Shown one piece after another: positions 6,932 to 8,587 of a stretch of DNA of 8,587 nucleotides. Under the pieces are notes generated by a model. That model did not search any database. It was given only the letters and a program-made list of their open reading frames with translations, and was not told the DNA's origin. The DNA is from Anaerolineaceae bacterium (GTDB taxonomy: Bacteria; Chloroflexota; Anaerolineae; Anaerolineales; Anaerolineaceae). Location of the stretch: contig JAUXFJ010000055.1 of NCBI GenBank assembly GCA_030620065.1, positions 1 to 8,587 of the forward strand, written 5' to 3'. Both the position numbers and the translations under genes were made by a program. The stretch's first letter is position 1; each line of letters opens with the position of its first letter.

Positions 6932-8026
6932 ATGAAAAAACGTGCATTTGCTTCTTCCCCACTACTGCAAAAAACTACAGCTGCTCATCATGGCGCTTTA
7001 AATTATAAAGAGCTTGAATCAATTGGGGTTTCCCCCGATCAGGTAATAGATTTTAGTTCTAATATCAACCCTTTTGGCCCGCCATCAATTGTAAAAGAAA
7101 TGCTTCCGAATGTTGAGTTGTCATCATATCCAGATAGAGATGCGATTGCCTTGTGCAGAGCATTGTCGCATCAAATAGGAGTTGGTCTTAATCAAATAGT
7201 TGTTGGTAATGGCGCTTCTGAACTTATCTGGCTGATTGCGTTTGCCTTTGTTCAGCCTGGAGATAGAATTGTGGTTTTAGGACCCACTTTTGGTGAATAC
7301 CAACGCTGTGTAAGTTTGATGGGAGGACAGGTGAGATTTGTGAATGCCTGTCCAGAAGAACAATTCAATCTTGATTATAGAGAAGTCGATCAAGCTCTGA
7401 ATGCTAATCAACCCGGGTTGTGTTTCATTTGCAATCCCAGCAATCCTACAGGCACCATTATTCCGCTTGAGACCATCCAGTCTTGGGCACAAATGTATCC
7501 TGATACTGGTTTTATTGTGGATGAGGCGTACTTGCCTTTTGCGCCAGAATTTCAATCAGCGATTAAACTAGGCTTACCCAACATAATCGTTTTATGTTCG
7601 ATGACCAAAGACTTTTCATTGGCGGGGGTAAGATTAGGTTTTGCGGTTGGACCAGAAGAGCATATCGAAAAAATTTCACAAATACGACCAGCCTGGAATG
7701 TGAATACTTTGGCTCAATCAGCGGGGCTGGCGGTTCTTAATCAAAAACATTTCGTATCGGAGTCAAACCTTAAGATCAGAATAGAAAAGGAAAAATTTGT
7801 ATCTGCTTTAGAAGAACTTGGGTTTTCTATTCCCCCCTCTGAAACCCATTACTTCATTATGGAAGTGGGAGAGGCTGGAAATTTCCGCACACGTCTTTTG
7901 CGTGACCACTTGATCCAGGTGCGGGATTGTACCTCGTTTGGCCTGCCGGCTTATGTGCGAATTTCTACCCGGAAAAGCGAAGATAATCAACAATTGATTT
8001 CTGCAATTAAAGACATGAATTCATGA
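6932..8026 (+). CDS. cobD: L-threonine-O-3-phosphate decarboxylase (class I/II PLP aminotransferase fold)
   Basis: PLP enzyme that decarboxylates L-threonine phosphate to (R)-1-amino-2-propanol phosphate, the linker for the nucleotide loop. 364 aa from ATG 6932, close to the family size. Typical features: an N-terminal HHGALNYKEL with FSSNINPFGPP, NPSNPTGT, DEAYLPF (Asp197, Tyr200), SMTKDFSLAGVRLGF with Schiff-base Lys226, and a C-terminal VRISTR arginine. The fold is shared with histidinol-phosphate aminotransferase (HisC). The HGG-like N-terminus and position between cbiB and cobC point to CobD. It starts one base after the cbiB stop, with no strong ribosome site, so coupling is likely; an in-frame TTG at 6881 lies within cbiB and is less likely. 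Alpha-proteobacterial naming calls this protein CobC. Confidence 0.93.
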   Translation: MKKRAFASSPLLQKTTAAHHGALNYKELESIGVSPDQVIDFSSNINPFGPPSIVKEMLPNVELSSYPDRDAIALCRALSHQIGVGLNQIVVGNGASELIWLIAFAFVQPGDRIVVLGPTFGEYQRCVSLMGGQVRFVNACPEEQFNLDYREVDQALNANQPGLCFICNPSNPTGTIIPLETIQSWAQMYPDTGFIVDEAYLPFAPEFQSAIKLGLPNIIVLCSMTKDFSLAGVRLGFAVGPEEHIEKISQIRPAWNVNTLAQSAGLAVLNQKHFVSESNLKIRIEKEKFVSALEELGFSIPPSETHYFIMEVGEAGNFRTRLLRDHLIQVRDCTSFGLPAYVRISTRKSEDNQQLISAIKDMNS

Positions 8027-8587
8027 TACGTTTATTGTTAGTGCGGCATGGGTTGACCCAATGGAATGAGGAAAAGCGCTATTTGGGAAATACCGACATT
8101 CCATTAATCAAGATTGGAACACAGCAGGCGATTGCTTTGGCGCACACATTAAGGGAAGAGCACTTTGACCAGATTTATTCCAGCAACCTCAAGCGGGCGC
8201 TTGAAACTGCAGCACTGATCAAAGCTAACCGGAAAACAACGTTGATCCCTGATCCTAGACTGAGAGAGTTCAAATTCGGGGTATTTGAAGGGCTGACCTT
8301 TTCAGAAGCAAAAATACAATATCCAGACATGTTATCCGCCTGGTTGGACAACTATGACCAGCCGCCCGATGAAGGAGAATCTTTTTCCTCTTTGACTGAA
8401 CGCGTAGGTTCTTTTTTAGACGACCTTAAAATGATTACAGCACCTCAGACTATTTTAATTGTTTCTCATGGGGGGTGGTTGCGAGAAATCATTCGCTTAC
8501 TTTTAGGGCTGCCGCGTGAAAGGCATTGGTCATTTCAATTTGACCCTGCCAGTCTCTCCGAAGTTCATGTATATGATAACTATTCAA
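8023..8587 (+). CDS. cobC: Histidine phosphatase family protein, probable alpha-ribazole phosphatase, 3'-truncated by the window edge
   Basis: Phosphoglycerate-mutase-like phosphatase, likely removing the 5' phosphate of alpha-ribazole phosphate or of adenosylcobalamin phosphate. The frame is open to the right edge with 188 residues visible; the family is about 200 aa, so only a short C-terminus is missing. Motifs: LLLVRHGLTQWN with the phosphorylated His9 in RHG, YSSNLKRALETA, LREFKFGVFEGLTF (acidic Glu82 as probable proton donor) and SHGGWLR with His149. The start overlaps the cobD stop as ATGA (8023-8026). This superfamily is broad and includes many phosphatases of other function; assignment as CobC comes mainly from the operon position and the GNTDIPL segment resembling CobC's GxxDxPL. 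Confidence 0.82.
   Translation, partial: MIRLLLVRHGLTQWNEEKRYLGNTDIPLIKIGTQQAIALAHTLREEHFDQIYSSNLKRALETAALIKANRKTTLIPDPRLREFKFGVFEGLTFSEAKIQYPDMLSAWLDNYDQPPDEGESFSSLTERVGSFLDDLKMITAPQTILIVSHGGWLREIIRLLLGLPRERHWSFQFDPASLSEVHVYDNYS

Overview
The window is a one-strand, tightly packed block of ten genes for corrinoid (vitamin B12) uptake and for the late steps of cobalamin assembly. All genes lie on the + strand, most junctions overlap or are under 25 bases apart, and there is no tRNA, rRNA, CRISPR array, insertion sequence or phage gene. The base composition looks mid-40s % GC by eye. Gene content and the style of CobS and CbiB suggest a bacterium, probably anaerobic. The layout recalls the btu/cob salvage operons of Chloroflexota (Dehalococcoidia, Anaerolineae), but a Firmicutes-type host is not excluded; this placement is inference.

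Layout: (1) 2-688, the 3' part of a BtuC-type permease cut by the left edge, followed by its ATPase BtuD (685-1551). (2) CobO/BtuR corrinoid adenosyltransferase (1469-2035) and CbiA cobyrinate a,c-diamide synthase (about 2022-3410). (3) A 212-base gap (3411-3622), the only sizeable gap. Read in one frame, it still carries recognisable pieces of a precorrin-6A reductase (CbiJ/CobK), interrupted by stops and lacking both ends. (4) The nucleotide-loop and aminopropanol genes: cobT (3623-4675), cobS (4696-5427), cobU (5436-5990), cbiB (5995-6930), cobD threonine-phosphate decarboxylase (6932-8026), and a CobC-like alpha-ribazole phosphatase (8023 to beyond the right edge).

How the genes work together: BtuC/BtuD, with a binding protein presumably encoded to the left, import corrinoids. 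CobO adds the upper adenosyl ligand and CbiA amidates the a and c side chains. CobD makes aminopropanol phosphate, which CbiB attaches to adenosylcobyrate. CobU phosphorylates and guanylylates the cobinamide. CobT activates the lower-ligand base, CobS joins the two halves, and CobC removes the phosphate from the nucleotide loop. Cobyric acid synthase (CbiP/CobQ) and lower-ligand synthesis genes are not in the window.

The observation most worth checking is the decayed cbiJ. It suggests that an ancestor made the corrin ring de novo and that this lineage may have shifted towards salvage. I found no convincing undescribed system; the rest is recognisable cobalamin metabolism.
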